Below are positions 1 to 6,995 of a stretch of DNA of 7,284 nt, piece after piece. The DNA lies in assembly GCA_030042575.1 (NCBI GenBank), contig JASHZK010000024.1, positions 1-7,284 of the forward strand. The letters are read 5' to 3'. Numbering within the stretch: the stretch's first letter is position 1; every line of letters begins with the position of its first letter. The position numbers and the translations under genes were made by a program. Origin of the DNA: Acidimicrobiales bacterium (GTDB lineage Bacteria; Actinomycetota; Acidimicrobiia; Acidimicrobiales; UBA8190). The notes under the pieces were generated by a model. It was not told where the DNA came from. It was given only the letters and a program-made list of their open reading frames with translations, and searched no databases.

Positions 1-1232
1 CCCGACGGCCCCGAGGACGGGGGGATGCGCTCGTGCCCGGCGACGTTGAGCAGGATGCCGGCCGCCACCATGGTCACGACCAGCGACGACCCTCCGAAGG
101 AGATGAAGGGGAGCGGGATGCCCGTCACCGGGAGCAGGCCGATCACCGCCCCGATGTTGATGACGGCCTGCGAGGAGATCCAACACGTGACAGCGACGGC
201 CATGAGGGCCCCGAAACGGTCCGGGGCCCGGGCCGCCGTTCGCAGTCCCAGCCAGGCCAAGGCGAGGAAGAGCCCGATCACGGCCAAGGCCCCCACCAGT
301 CCGCCGTCCTCGCCGATGACAGAGAAGATGAAGTCGGTGTGGGCATTGGGGAGAAGCCCCCACTGGGCCCGTCCGGCACCCACCCCGAGGCCGAAGAGCC
401 GGCCCGAGCCCAGCCCCACCAGCGACTGCACCACCTGATACCCCGATCCCTGGGCGTGGGCGAAGGGATCGATGAACGAGAGCAGGCGCGACCGCCGGTA
501 GGGGTCGGCCAGGCCCACGATCACGGCCAGTCCGGCCGTGGCGCCCAGCACCTTGAGCATGGGACGGAACCGGACACCGCCGGCGAACAACAAGCCGAAG
601 GTGATGCACACCATGACGACGGCCGTCCCCATGTCGGGCTGGGCCAGGACCAACAGCGCCGCCACCGAGAGCACCAGCATCAGCGGAACGACGACCCGTC
701 GCGTCTGGTCCATCCGGTCGGCCCTCCGGGTGAGCAGGTCGGCGGCGAAGACAGCCAGAGCCAATTTCATCGTCTCCGAGGGCTGGATGCGAAGAAGCCC
801 CACGCCGATCCACCGGCTCGATCCCCCCGCCGTGACACCGACGCCGGGAACCAGCACCGCCACGAGCAGCCCCATGCCACCGAGGAGGAAGAGCACCCGC
901 AGACGACGCCAGCGGTCGTAGTCGAGGCGTGACGTCCCGTAGAGGGCGATGGCGCCCAGGGCCATCCACAACACCTGCCGCTCGAAGATGTACCAGACCG
1001 AACCGTATTCGACCAGGGAGGTGTAGGCCGAGGCACACAGAACCATGACGAGACCCACTGCGCACAACGCTCCGATGATCCAGAGCAGGGCGGTACGCGT
1101 CCTCAGGCTTTCGGCACCGACCCTCCGCCGGGGGACGTTCGCTCCCGCGTCGGCGCGCACCAGGGTCAGCGCCGGGCGGGCGGCCGGAGCCGCGCCAGAC
1201 GGCCGGCGCCGGGGCGAGGGCGACGAGCTCAC
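1..1232 (-). CDS. ftsW: FtsW, septal peptidoglycan glycosyltransferase (SEDS family), 3' end cut by window edge
   Basis: FtsW is a polytopic membrane protein that polymerises lipid II into glycan strands at the septum, together with its partner FtsI. Reading the minus strand from the GTG at 1232 gives 410 uninterrupted codons up to the window edge, so only a short C-terminal tail should be missing. Residues 1-46 form a basic, Pro/Ala-rich cytoplasmic tail, followed by multiple hydrophobic segments starting near residue 47. SEDS landmarks are QPSE at 150-153 with Lys156, AQPDMGTA at 197-204, the loop HTDFIFSVIGED at 298-309 with Asp300 at the place of the catalytic aspartate (E. coli FtsW D297), and the signature GLLPVTGIPLPFISFGGSS at 365-383. 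RodA is the main alternative. The dcw position next to murD and the HTDFIF/PFISFGGSS pattern favour FtsW. The GTG start overlaps the murD stop as GTGA. Confidence 0.96.
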   Translation of the reverse strand, partial: MSSSPSPRRRPSGAAPAARPALTLVRADAGANVPRRRVGAESLRTRTALLWIIGALCAVGLVMVLCASAYTSLVEYGSVWYIFERQVLWMALGAIALYGTSRLDYDRWRRLRVLFLLGGMGLLVAVLVPGVGVTAGGSSRWIGVGLLRIQPSETMKLALAVFAADLLTRRADRMDQTRRVVVPLMLVLSVAALLVLAQPDMGTAVVMVCITFGLLFAGGVRFRPMLKVLGATAGLAVIVGLADPYRRSRLLSFIDPFAHAQGSGYQVVQSLVGLGSGRLFGLGVGAGRAQWGLLPNAHTDFIFSVIGEDGGLVGALAVIGLFLALAWLGLRTAARAPDRFGALMAVAVTCWISSQAVINIGAVIGLLPVTGIPLPFISFGGSSLVVTMVAAGILLNVAGHERIPPSSGPS

Positions 1233-2566
1233 CGGCTCCCCTGTCGCTCGCCCACGGGCAGGGCCCACACGCAACGGGCGAAGTCGTCCCCCCGCTCGGC
1301 ATACGAGGTGTACCAGTCGAAGGAGCTGCAGGCGGGCGACAGCACCACGGCGTCACCGGGTCGAGCCAGGTCCCGAGCGGCGCCAACCGCCTCGCTCATG
1401 GTCGAGGCTGTCTTGACCGCGCACAGGTCGGCGAAGAGGGCGGACAGCTCTGGCGCCGCTTCGCCGATGGCGACCACGGCTTTGAGCCGCCAGGCCAGGG
1501 TGCGCAGAGGGGAGAGGTCGATCCCCTTGTTGCGGCCCCCGGCCACCAACACCACCGATTCGAAGCCCTCCACGGCGGCTACCACCGCTGCCGGTGTGGT
1601 GGCCTTGGAGTCGTCGTAGAACCGCACCCCGTTAGCCTCCCTCACCAGCTCGAGCCGATGGGGGAGTCCGCGGTACTCGACCAGGGCGCGCCGGCACCCC
1701 TCGGCCTCGGCTCCCGCGGCCGACGCCGTGGCCAGCGCGCACAATGCGTCGGCCATCTCGTGCGGGAACGGCCGGGCCAGCTCCTCGACGCGACACAGCG
1801 CTCCCGAGGGACCCACCAGGACGCCGTCGTCCACACGGAAGTCACCCCGCTGGAGCCCGAAGCTCACCCGCCTGGCCCCGGCCCGCCTCGGGACCTCGCT
1901 CTCGGCCCACACCACCGGGTCCTCGGCGTTGGCCACCACGACGTCGCCGGCACGGGAGTTGACCCACAAGCGGGCCTTGGACCGGCGGTAGTGCTCCAAG
2001 GAAGGATGCCAGTCCAGGTGGTCGGGAGAGAAATTGCACCAGGCGGCCACGGCCGGACGAAACGTAGAGGTGAGCGCCAGCTGAAACGACGAGACCTCGA
2101 CCACCAGCACCTCGGCGTCGCCGGAGACGGCGTCGAACAGGGGCACGCCGATGTTGCCGGCCGCCACCGCCCGGCGCCCCGAAGCCTCGAGCATGGCGGT
2201 GACCATGGTGACGATCGTGGTCTTGCCGTTGGTTCCGGTCACGGCCACCACAGGGACACGAGCTCGGCGCCACGCCATCTCGATCTCGCCCATCACCGGC
2301 GTGGCCGTCTCCATGGTGAACAGCGGGTGACGGGCGGGCACGCCGGGACTGACCACGACCTCGTCCACGCCGGCGCACAGGTCGGCCACCGTCGCCGGAC
2401 TGGGTGCCGCCACCAGCTCGATCCCGAGCTCGGCGGCCGCACGGCGAGGGGCCTCCCCGGCGTCGTCGTCGGCCGCCACCACCTGCGTGCCCTCGGCCAG
2501 CAGGTGGCGCACCACCGCCTGGCCGCTCATCCCCAAGCCGTAGACCAGCACGCCAGATCGTCCCAA
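1229..2566 (-). CDS. murD: MurD, UDP-N-acetylmuramoyl-L-alanine--D-glutamate ligase
   Basis: This cytoplasmic ATP-dependent ligase adds D-glutamate to UDP-MurNAc-L-Ala. I chose the TTG at 2566. It lies 10 nt after the mraY stop, has GAGGG seven bases upstream, and gives 445 residues beginning MGRSGVLVYGLGMSG, a standard MurD N-terminus. An ATG at 2611 would add 15 residues but has no Shine-Dalgarno and lies inside mraY. In TTG numbering: P-loop GTNGKTT at 111-117, NIG from Asn138, Glu157 in EVSSFQL, His183 in SPDHLDWH, the probable carbamylated Lys197, HR at 303-304, DDSKAT with Asp319 and Lys321, and SPACSSFD at 410-417. Many match E. coli MurD numbering exactly. Oddity: the motif normally reading HNxxN is HEMAD (269-273), so both Asn residues are replaced by Glu and Asp. 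The family call is firm because every other ligase motif is intact. Confidence 0.96.
   Translation of the reverse strand: MGRSGVLVYGLGMSGQAVVRHLLAEGTQVVAADDDAGEAPRRAAAELGIELVAAPSPATVADLCAGVDEVVVSPGVPARHPLFTMETATPVMGEIEMAWRRARVPVVAVTGTNGKTTIVTMVTAMLEASGRRAVAAGNIGVPLFDAVSGDAEVLVVEVSSFQLALTSTFRPAVAAWCNFSPDHLDWHPSLEHYRRSKARLWVNSRAGDVVVANAEDPVVWAESEVPRRAGARRVSFGLQRGDFRVDDGVLVGPSGALCRVEELARPFPHEMADALCALATASAAGAEAEGCRRALVEYRGLPHRLELVREANGVRFYDDSKATTPAAVVAAVEGFESVVLVAGGRNKGIDLSPLRTLAWRLKAVVAIGEAAPELSALFADLCAVKTASTMSEAVGAARDLARPGDAVVLSPACSSFDWYTSYAERGDDFARCVWALPVGERQGSR
1236..1242 (-). promoter_or_regulatory. Possible ribosome binding site of ftsW
   Basis: A purine run AGGGGAG lies inside the last codons of murD just before the GTG at 1232. 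The spacing is short (3 nt from the end of the run, 5 nt if AGGGG is the pairing core), so ftsW translation may depend mainly on coupling to murD through the GTGA overlap. Confidence 0.4.
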
Positions 2567-2573
2567 GGCCGTG

Positions 2574-2578
2574 CCCTC
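2574..2578 (-). promoter_or_regulatory. Ribosome binding site that decides the murD TTG start
   Basis: GAGGG overlaps the TGA stop codon of mraY and sits seven bases upstream of the TTG at 2566. This favours the TTG over the upstream ATG at 2611, whose preceding bases are a CT-rich run with no purine core. Ribosomes finishing mraY would land directly on it. Confidence 0.6.
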
Positions 2579-3611
2579 AGTGCAGCGAGGTGGCGGACAG
2601 GAAGTCGGCATAGAAGAGGCCGAGGCCGAGGGCGGCGAACAGTCCCCCCAGGATCCAGAACCGCACGATGACGGTCGTCTCGGGCCACCCCACCAGCTCG
2701 AAGTGATGGTGCAGCGGGGCCATGCGGAACACGCGGCGTCCGAAGACCCGGAAGCTCACCACCTGGATGACCACCGACAGCGTGACGATGACGAACAGCC
2801 CACCGATCACGGGCAGCAACAGCTGCAGGTTCATCTCCAGGCACAGCGCCGCCAGTCCCGTGCCCACGGCCAGGGATCCCGTGTCCCCCATGAAGATGCG
2901 GGCGGGCGCCGCGTTCCACCACAGGAAGCCGAGGCAGGCGCCGGCCAGAGCCACCGCCACCAGGGCCAGGTCCAGAGCAGAGCTCACTCGGTAGATCGAG
3001 TAGTGACGGAACTGCCAGTAGCCGATGATGGCCAGGATGGCGAAACAGATGGTGGCGGACCCCGAGGCCAGCCCGTCGAGGCCATCGGTGAGGTTGACGG
3101 CGTTGGCCGTGCCCACCACCACGAAGGTGGCCCACACCACCCACCACACCGGTCCCAGCTGGATGCCGAACGAGTTCCAACGGGTGAACGAAAGGTGGGT
3201 GTCGACGCCGGCCCACTTCTCGGAGGCGACGGCATAGCCGATGGCGATCACCACCAGGGCCCCGAACTTGCCCCGCTTGTTGAGCCCCAGGCTGCGGCGG
3301 TGCCGCACTTTGATCCAGTCGTCGACCATGCCCACGGCACCGGCGGCCACCGTGACCAGGATCACCAACAAGGCGGGGCGCGTGAAGTTCACGTGGGCCA
3401 CGAAGTGCGCCAGTATCCAGCCGACCACCATGGCGGCCACGATGGACAGGCCGCCCATGGTGGGGGTGCCGGCCTTGGCCAGGTGCATGTAGGGCCCGTC
3501 GGTGCGGATCTGCTGGCCGATGCGCAAACGGGAGAGCCAGACGATGAGCAGCGGAGTGCCCAGCCCGGCCACCCACAGGGCGAAGCCGCCCGAGGACATG
3601 AGCGAGATCAC
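2577..3611 (-). CDS. mraY: MraY, phospho-N-acetylmuramoyl-pentapeptide transferase
   Basis: This integral membrane enzyme transfers phospho-MurNAc-pentapeptide from UDP to undecaprenyl phosphate, making lipid I. The product is 344 residues, normal for the family. Visible motifs are KAGTPTMGG at 46-54, the Asp pair Asp97-Asp98 in VDDWIK, NAVNLTDGLDGLA at 170-182, the NAAPARIFMGDTGS loop at 233-246 with Asp243, and the His triad His301-303 in MAPLHHHFEL. Hydrophobic segments alternate with these cytoplasmic loops through the whole length, as expected for about ten membrane helices. The GTG start at 3611 has a strong Shine-Dalgarno seven bases upstream and overlaps the murE stop as GTGA. An in-frame ATG four codons later is less well placed. 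WecA/TagO-type transferases are excluded by the HHH motif and the context. murF is missing from its usual place just upstream. Confidence 0.97.
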   Translation of the reverse strand: MISLMSSGGFALWVAGLGTPLLIVWLSRLRIGQQIRTDGPYMHLAKAGTPTMGGLSIVAAMVVGWILAHFVAHVNFTRPALLVILVTVAAGAVGMVDDWIKVRHRRSLGLNKRGKFGALVVIAIGYAVASEKWAGVDTHLSFTRWNSFGIQLGPVWWVVWATFVVVGTANAVNLTDGLDGLASGSATICFAILAIIGYWQFRHYSIYRVSSALDLALVAVALAGACLGFLWWNAAPARIFMGDTGSLAVGTGLAALCLEMNLQLLLPVIGGLFVIVTLSVVIQVVSFRVFGRRVFRMAPLHHHFELVGWPETTVIVRFWILGGLFAALGLGLFYADFLSATSLH

Positions 3612-5044
3612 GAGCCAGCTCCTCTCCTCAGGGCGGAAACGGCGGCGGCCGCCTCCAGACGGTCGTCGAAAGGCAGCTGCTGCCCGGCGATCTCGATGGA
3701 CTGTTCGTGGCCCTTTCCGGCCAGGAGCACCACGTCGCCGGGGCGGGCTGCCTCCAGGGCGAGGAAGATGGCCCGGCGGCGATCGGGCTCGACGCTCACC
3801 GAGGCCGTCCCGGTGCCGGACTCCGACGACTGGGAGGGGATGCCGGACACGATCTCGTCGATGATGGTGACCGGGTCCTCCCAGCGCGGGTTGTCCGACG
3901 TCACCACCACCACCTCGGCACCGGCGGCCGCCACCGCCCCCATGACCGGACGTTTGCTGCGGTCACGGCCACCACCGCACCCGAAGACGCACAGCACCCG
4001 GCGCTCCCCCGCCAATCGGCGAGCGCTGTGCAGAGCGGTACGCAGGCCGTCGGGAGTATGGGCGTAGTCGACCACCACCGTGAAGGGGGCGTCGCCCGCC
4101 ACGACCTCGAAGCGGCCGGGCACGGCCCGAGCCCGACCCAGTCCGGCGACCACCGTGTCCTCGGGAACGCCGAGCGACAGGGCGGCAGTAGCGGCGGCCA
4201 GTGCGTTGGCCACTTGGAACACACCGGCCAACCGCATGCTCACCCGCCGCCGGCGCCAGGTGAAAGTGGTCTCCTCCCGGGACGAGGTGACATCCGAAGC
4301 GTCGGAGGCGGCGAAGCTGACCATGGGGATGGCCGCGTCGTGGAGCAACCTCCGTCCCCAGTCGTCGTCGGCGTTGACGACACCCAGCGCGGCGCGTTCC
4401 GGGGTGAACAGCGAGGCCTTGGCGGAGAAGTACGCCTCCATCGTCCCGTGATGGTCGAGATGCTCGGGGCTCAGGTTGGTGAAGACGGCGGCCGCGAACC
4501 GGATGCCGTCGACCCGGCTCTCGGTGAGGGCGTGCGACGACACCTCCATGGACAGGGCCTGCTTCCCCTGTCGGCGCGCTCGGGCCAGGAGCCGCTGGAG
4601 ATCGGGGGCTTCGGGGGTGGTACGGGATCCGTCGAGGGTGCCCACCACCGTGCAGGGCAGCCCGTGCTCCTCGAGAACGGCCGCCAGCAGATGTGTGACC
4701 GTGGTCTTGCCGTTGGTCCCGGTCACCCCCACACTGAGCAGGGCGTCGGCTGGACGTCCGTAGAGGGTGGAGGCCAACCGTGCCATCACCGGGCGAACCG
4801 TGCCCGGCGCCACCACCGCCTGCGGGGCGTCGACGGGCAGGACGCGCTCGGTCAGCAGGCCGGCGGCCCCGGCCGACACAGCGGCGGCGGCGAAGTCGTG
4901 CCCGTCGAAGTGCCGTCCCGGCAGGCAACAGAACAGGGCGCCGGGCTCGACCCGACGACTGTCGAGCGCCACGGAGCTCACCTCGGTAGCGGCGAGGTCC
5001 CCACGGACATCTGTGAGCTCGACTCCTTTGAGCAACCGGTCCAT
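3608..5044 (-). CDS. murE: MurE, UDP-MurNAc-L-Ala-D-Glu--meso-2,6-diaminopimelate ligase
   Basis: This cytoplasmic ATP-dependent ligase adds the third residue of the stem peptide. The ATG at 5044 gives 478 residues, close to the family norm, with the N-terminus MDRLLKGVELTDVRGD. The open frame runs further up to 5209, but that part overlaps ftsI and resembles nothing in MurE. GTG 5050 is a close alternative. In ATG numbering: a UDP-binding domain with LDSRRVEPGALF (27-38), P-loop GTNGKTT at 109-115, EVSSHAL at 167-173, NLSPEHLDHHG at 190-200, the probable carbamylated Lys209, VVDYAHTPDGL at 325-335, the amino-acid selectivity motif DNPR at 384-387, and GKGHE at 443-447. DNPR is typical of meso-diaminopimelate rather than lysine enzymes, so the cell wall should be DAP type. 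Oddity: the usual FNVxN motif reads FQVAN (276-280). The gene lies 25 nt after ftsI, and its stop overlaps mraY. Confidence 0.96.
   Translation of the reverse strand: MDRLLKGVELTDVRGDLAATEVSSVALDSRRVEPGALFCCLPGRHFDGHDFAAAAVSAGAAGLLTERVLPVDAPQAVVAPGTVRPVMARLASTLYGRPADALLSVGVTGTNGKTTVTHLLAAVLEEHGLPCTVVGTLDGSRTTPEAPDLQRLLARARRQGKQALSMEVSSHALTESRVDGIRFAAAVFTNLSPEHLDHHGTMEAYFSAKASLFTPERAALGVVNADDDWGRRLLHDAAIPMVSFAASDASDVTSSREETTFTWRRRRVSMRLAGVFQVANALAAATAALSLGVPEDTVVAGLGRARAVPGRFEVVAGDAPFTVVVDYAHTPDGLRTALHSARRLAGERRVLCVFGCGGGRDRSKRPVMGAVAAAGAEVVVVTSDNPRWEDPVTIIDEIVSGIPSQSSESGTGTASVSVEPDRRRAIFLALEAARPGDVVLLAGKGHEQSIEIAGQQLPFDDRLEAAAAVSALRRGAGS
3619..3629 (-). promoter_or_regulatory. Strong ribosome binding site of mraY inside the murE 3' end
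   Basis: GAGGAGAGGAG, two consecutive Shine-Dalgarno-like cores, lies within the last codons of murE and ends seven bases before the mraY GTG. It is the best ribosome binding site in the window. It supports the GTG start at 3611 and suggests mraY can be loaded directly as well as by coupling. Confidence 0.75.
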
Positions 5045-5069
5045 GCGCACAGTCGGAGGTCCGGCGCGG

Positions 5070-6995
5070 TCACGGTGTACCCGTGGTGGAGCCGGGGCTG
5101 GCGCCGATCGTAGTAGGGCGGCTCTCGCCCACCGCCGGTGGGGTGGCTCCCAGGGGCACGGCGTCGGTGTGGGCGGCTGCCGCTTCGGCAGGCTGCGAAG
5201 GCGGTACACCGTAACGGTGCAGGGCGTATCCCATGATCTGGGCGAACGCCGGGGCGGCCACCAGGCCGCCGTCGTAGACGGGCGTGGGCTGGTCGAGGAC
5301 CACGATGGCGCTCAGAACCGGGTCCTGGGCCGGGGCGAAGCCGGCGAAGGTGGCCATGTAGGCACCGGGCAGGTACCCACCCCCCGTCGTGTCGGGCACC
5401 TGGGCGGTCCCGGTCTTGCCGGCCACGACGTAACCGGGGATACCGGCGTCCACGGCCGTGCCGTCCTGGACCACCTGCTCCATCATCTGGGTGAGCTCGG
5501 AGGACACCGAGGCGCTGATCACCCGGTGGGTGGACTCCCGGGGAACGGCCCGCACCTTGCCGTCGGAACCGACGGTGGCCTGCACCAGCTGCGGTGGGAC
5601 GAACACGCCGCCGGTGGCGATCGTGTTCACCATGTCCAGTACCTGCTGGGCGGTCACGGCGTCGGTCTGGCCGATGGGCAACGATCCCATGTTGGCCTCC
5701 GACCAGTCGGCCGGGTCGGACTCGACCAGTCCGGCCGACTCACCGGGGAAATCGAGGCCGGTGGGCTGCCCGAAGCCCAGAGCGGTGACCTGGGCGGCCA
5801 GGCGGTCGGCTCCGAGCCGGCTGGCGATCTCTATCGTCCCCAGGTTCGAGGACTGGGCCAGGATCTGGGTGGCGGTCATCTCCTCGGTCGGGTGGCTCTC
5901 GTCGTCGTGGAAGAGCCATCCGTCGATCGTGAGGCTGGGGGGCACCGTGAAGACCTCCTGGGGCTCGATGAGGTCGTCCTCCAGCGCGGCCGAGAAGGTG
6001 ACCAGCTTGAACACCGATCCGGGCTCGTAGACCTGGGTCAACGCATCATTCTGCGGCGCCTGCTCCAACTTCGCCGAAGCCGAGGTGGAGGAGCCGCCGC
6101 CGGAGCTCTGGGCGGAGGGGGCGACCAAATTGGCCATGGCCAGGATGGCACCGGTGTGGCTGTTCATGACGATGGCTATGCCGCTCTTGGCGTGCGACGC
6201 CCGGATCTCGGCTCCGAGCGACTGCTCGGTGACGTATTGCAACTGCTCGTCCAGGGTCAGCTCGAGCCCGGTGCCGGCAACGGCGGCTCGGCCGTCACTG
6301 GCTCCGGGCAGAGGGACGTCGTCGGGGGTTTGCTGGAGCTCCTCGCTGCCGGATCGGCCGGCCAGGAGGCTGTTGTACTGGTACTCGAGACCCGAGTCAC
6401 CGTCGCCGGCGGCGTTCACCTGCCCGATGACCGAAGCAGCCAGCGATCCGGCCGGATAGATGCGCTCGGTGGAAGGCAACAGGTTGATGCCGTCCAGTCC
6501 GAGCTGCTCGATCCTCTGCGTGGTCGTCTCGTCGACTTGGCGGGCCAGCACCACGTAGCCCGAATGCTGGCTGAGCTCGCCGGCCAGGGCGGTGGGCTGC
6601 TGGCCCAACAGGGGGGCCAGGGTCTGCGCCTCGTGCACCGGAGAAGCGATGAGGAAGGGGTCGGCCACCACCGTCGAGGTGGGAACCGACATGGCCAGCA
6701 CGGCGCCGTCGCGGTCGTAGATGGTGCCGCGCGTCGCCGGCACGGTCACCGTGGAGGTGACCTCGGCCGCGCTGATGGACGAGTAGCGGCCGCCGGAAAA
6801 GCCCTGAACCGCTACCAACCGCAATCCCAACCCGGCGAAGCACAGCAACATGAGCAGCCGCATGGCCCGCATCCGCCGGAACGGCACGTCTCCGGGCCGT
6901 CGGGCAAGTGACGGCGGGCGTCGCCCTGGACGCGGCCGTCGGCGTTCGAAGCCGCGCGGCCGAGAGGGCGCTCGGGTGGCGGTGCCCGGACTCAC
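5070..6995 (-). CDS. ftsI: FtsI-family penicillin-binding protein (class B, septal D,D-transpeptidase)
   Basis: FtsI cross-links stem peptides of septal peptidoglycan outside the membrane, working with FtsW. The 641-residue product starts with about 44 cytoplasmic residues, 14 of them Arg. One membrane anchor follows at roughly 45-64. The PBP dimerisation domain begins with RGTIYDRDGAVLA (89-101) and includes ERIYPAGSLAASVIGQV (177-193). The transpeptidase domain carries all three catalytic motifs: SVFK at 327-330 (nucleophile Ser327), SSN at 382-384 and KTGT at 527-530. A Ser/Gly-rich stretch at about 294-310 precedes the active-site Ser. The C-terminus, from about 597, is a Pro/Ala/Thr/Gly-rich tail with no PASTA repeat. 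The GTG start at 6995 overlaps the preceding stop as GTGA and lacks a clear Shine-Dalgarno; Met42 or Met45 would delete the basic tail. Other class B PBPs are less likely given the position between ftsL and murE. Confidence 0.95.
   Translation of the reverse strand: MSPGTATRAPSRPRGFERRRPRPGRRPPSLARRPGDVPFRRMRAMRLLMLLCFAGLGLRLVAVQGFSGGRYSSISAAEVTSTVTVPATRGTIYDRDGAVLAMSVPTSTVVADPFLIASPVHEAQTLAPLLGQQPTALAGELSQHSGYVVLARQVDETTTQRIEQLGLDGINLLPSTERIYPAGSLAASVIGQVNAAGDGDSGLEYQYNSLLAGRSGSEELQQTPDDVPLPGASDGRAAVAGTGLELTLDEQLQYVTEQSLGAEIRASHAKSGIAIVMNSHTGAILAMANLVAPSAQSSGGGSSTSASAKLEQAPQNDALTQVYEPGSVFKLVTFSAALEDDLIEPQEVFTVPPSLTIDGWLFHDDESHPTEEMTATQILAQSSNLGTIEIASRLGADRLAAQVTALGFGQPTGLDFPGESAGLVESDPADWSEANMGSLPIGQTDAVTAQQVLDMVNTIATGGVFVPPQLVQATVGSDGKVRAVPRESTHRVISASVSSELTQMMEQVVQDGTAVDAGIPGYVVAGKTGTAQVPDTTGGGYLPGAYMATFAGFAPAQDPVLSAIVVLDQPTPVYDGGLVAAPAFAQIMGYALHRYGVPPSQPAEAAAAHTDAVPLGATPPAVGESRPTTIGASPGSTTGTP

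Noticed and set aside
33..932. A 299-codon plus-strand open frame, with similar ones at 1658-2671 and 3707-5113
   Set aside because: Each is antisense to ftsW, murD or murE and shows the His/Gln/Gly/Arg-rich composition of a shadow frame. There is no reason to prefer them over the conserved minus-strand proteins.
2564..2579. A promoter or terminator in the mraY-murD gap, or in the 25-nt ftsI-murE gap
   Set aside because: Both gaps are too short, and I see no inverted repeat with a T-run and no convincing -10/-35 pair. The genes look co-transcribed.
2567..2611. murD start at the ATG at 2611
   Set aside because: It overlaps the mraY 3' end, has no Shine-Dalgarno, and adds residues not seen in MurD. 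The TTG at 2566 has GAGGG at good spacing.
2571..4067. A 498-codon plus-strand open frame opposite mraY and the end of murE
   Set aside because: The same GC-driven antisense shadow: very rich in His, Gln, Gly and Asp, no membrane segment or motif, and it spans a junction between two convincing genes.
5045..5209. N-terminal extension of murE by 55 residues to the ATG at 5209
   Set aside because: The extra part lies almost entirely within ftsI and is Pro/Arg-rich out-of-frame sequence. MurE homology starts at the ATG at 5044, which gives a normal length.
4767..6911. A 714-codon plus-strand open frame opposite ftsI and the start of murE
   Set aside because: It is antisense to genes with full catalytic motifs. 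Its product is rich in Gly, Arg, His, Gln and Asp without recognisable domains, as expected when GC-rich third positions remove stop codons from an antisense frame.
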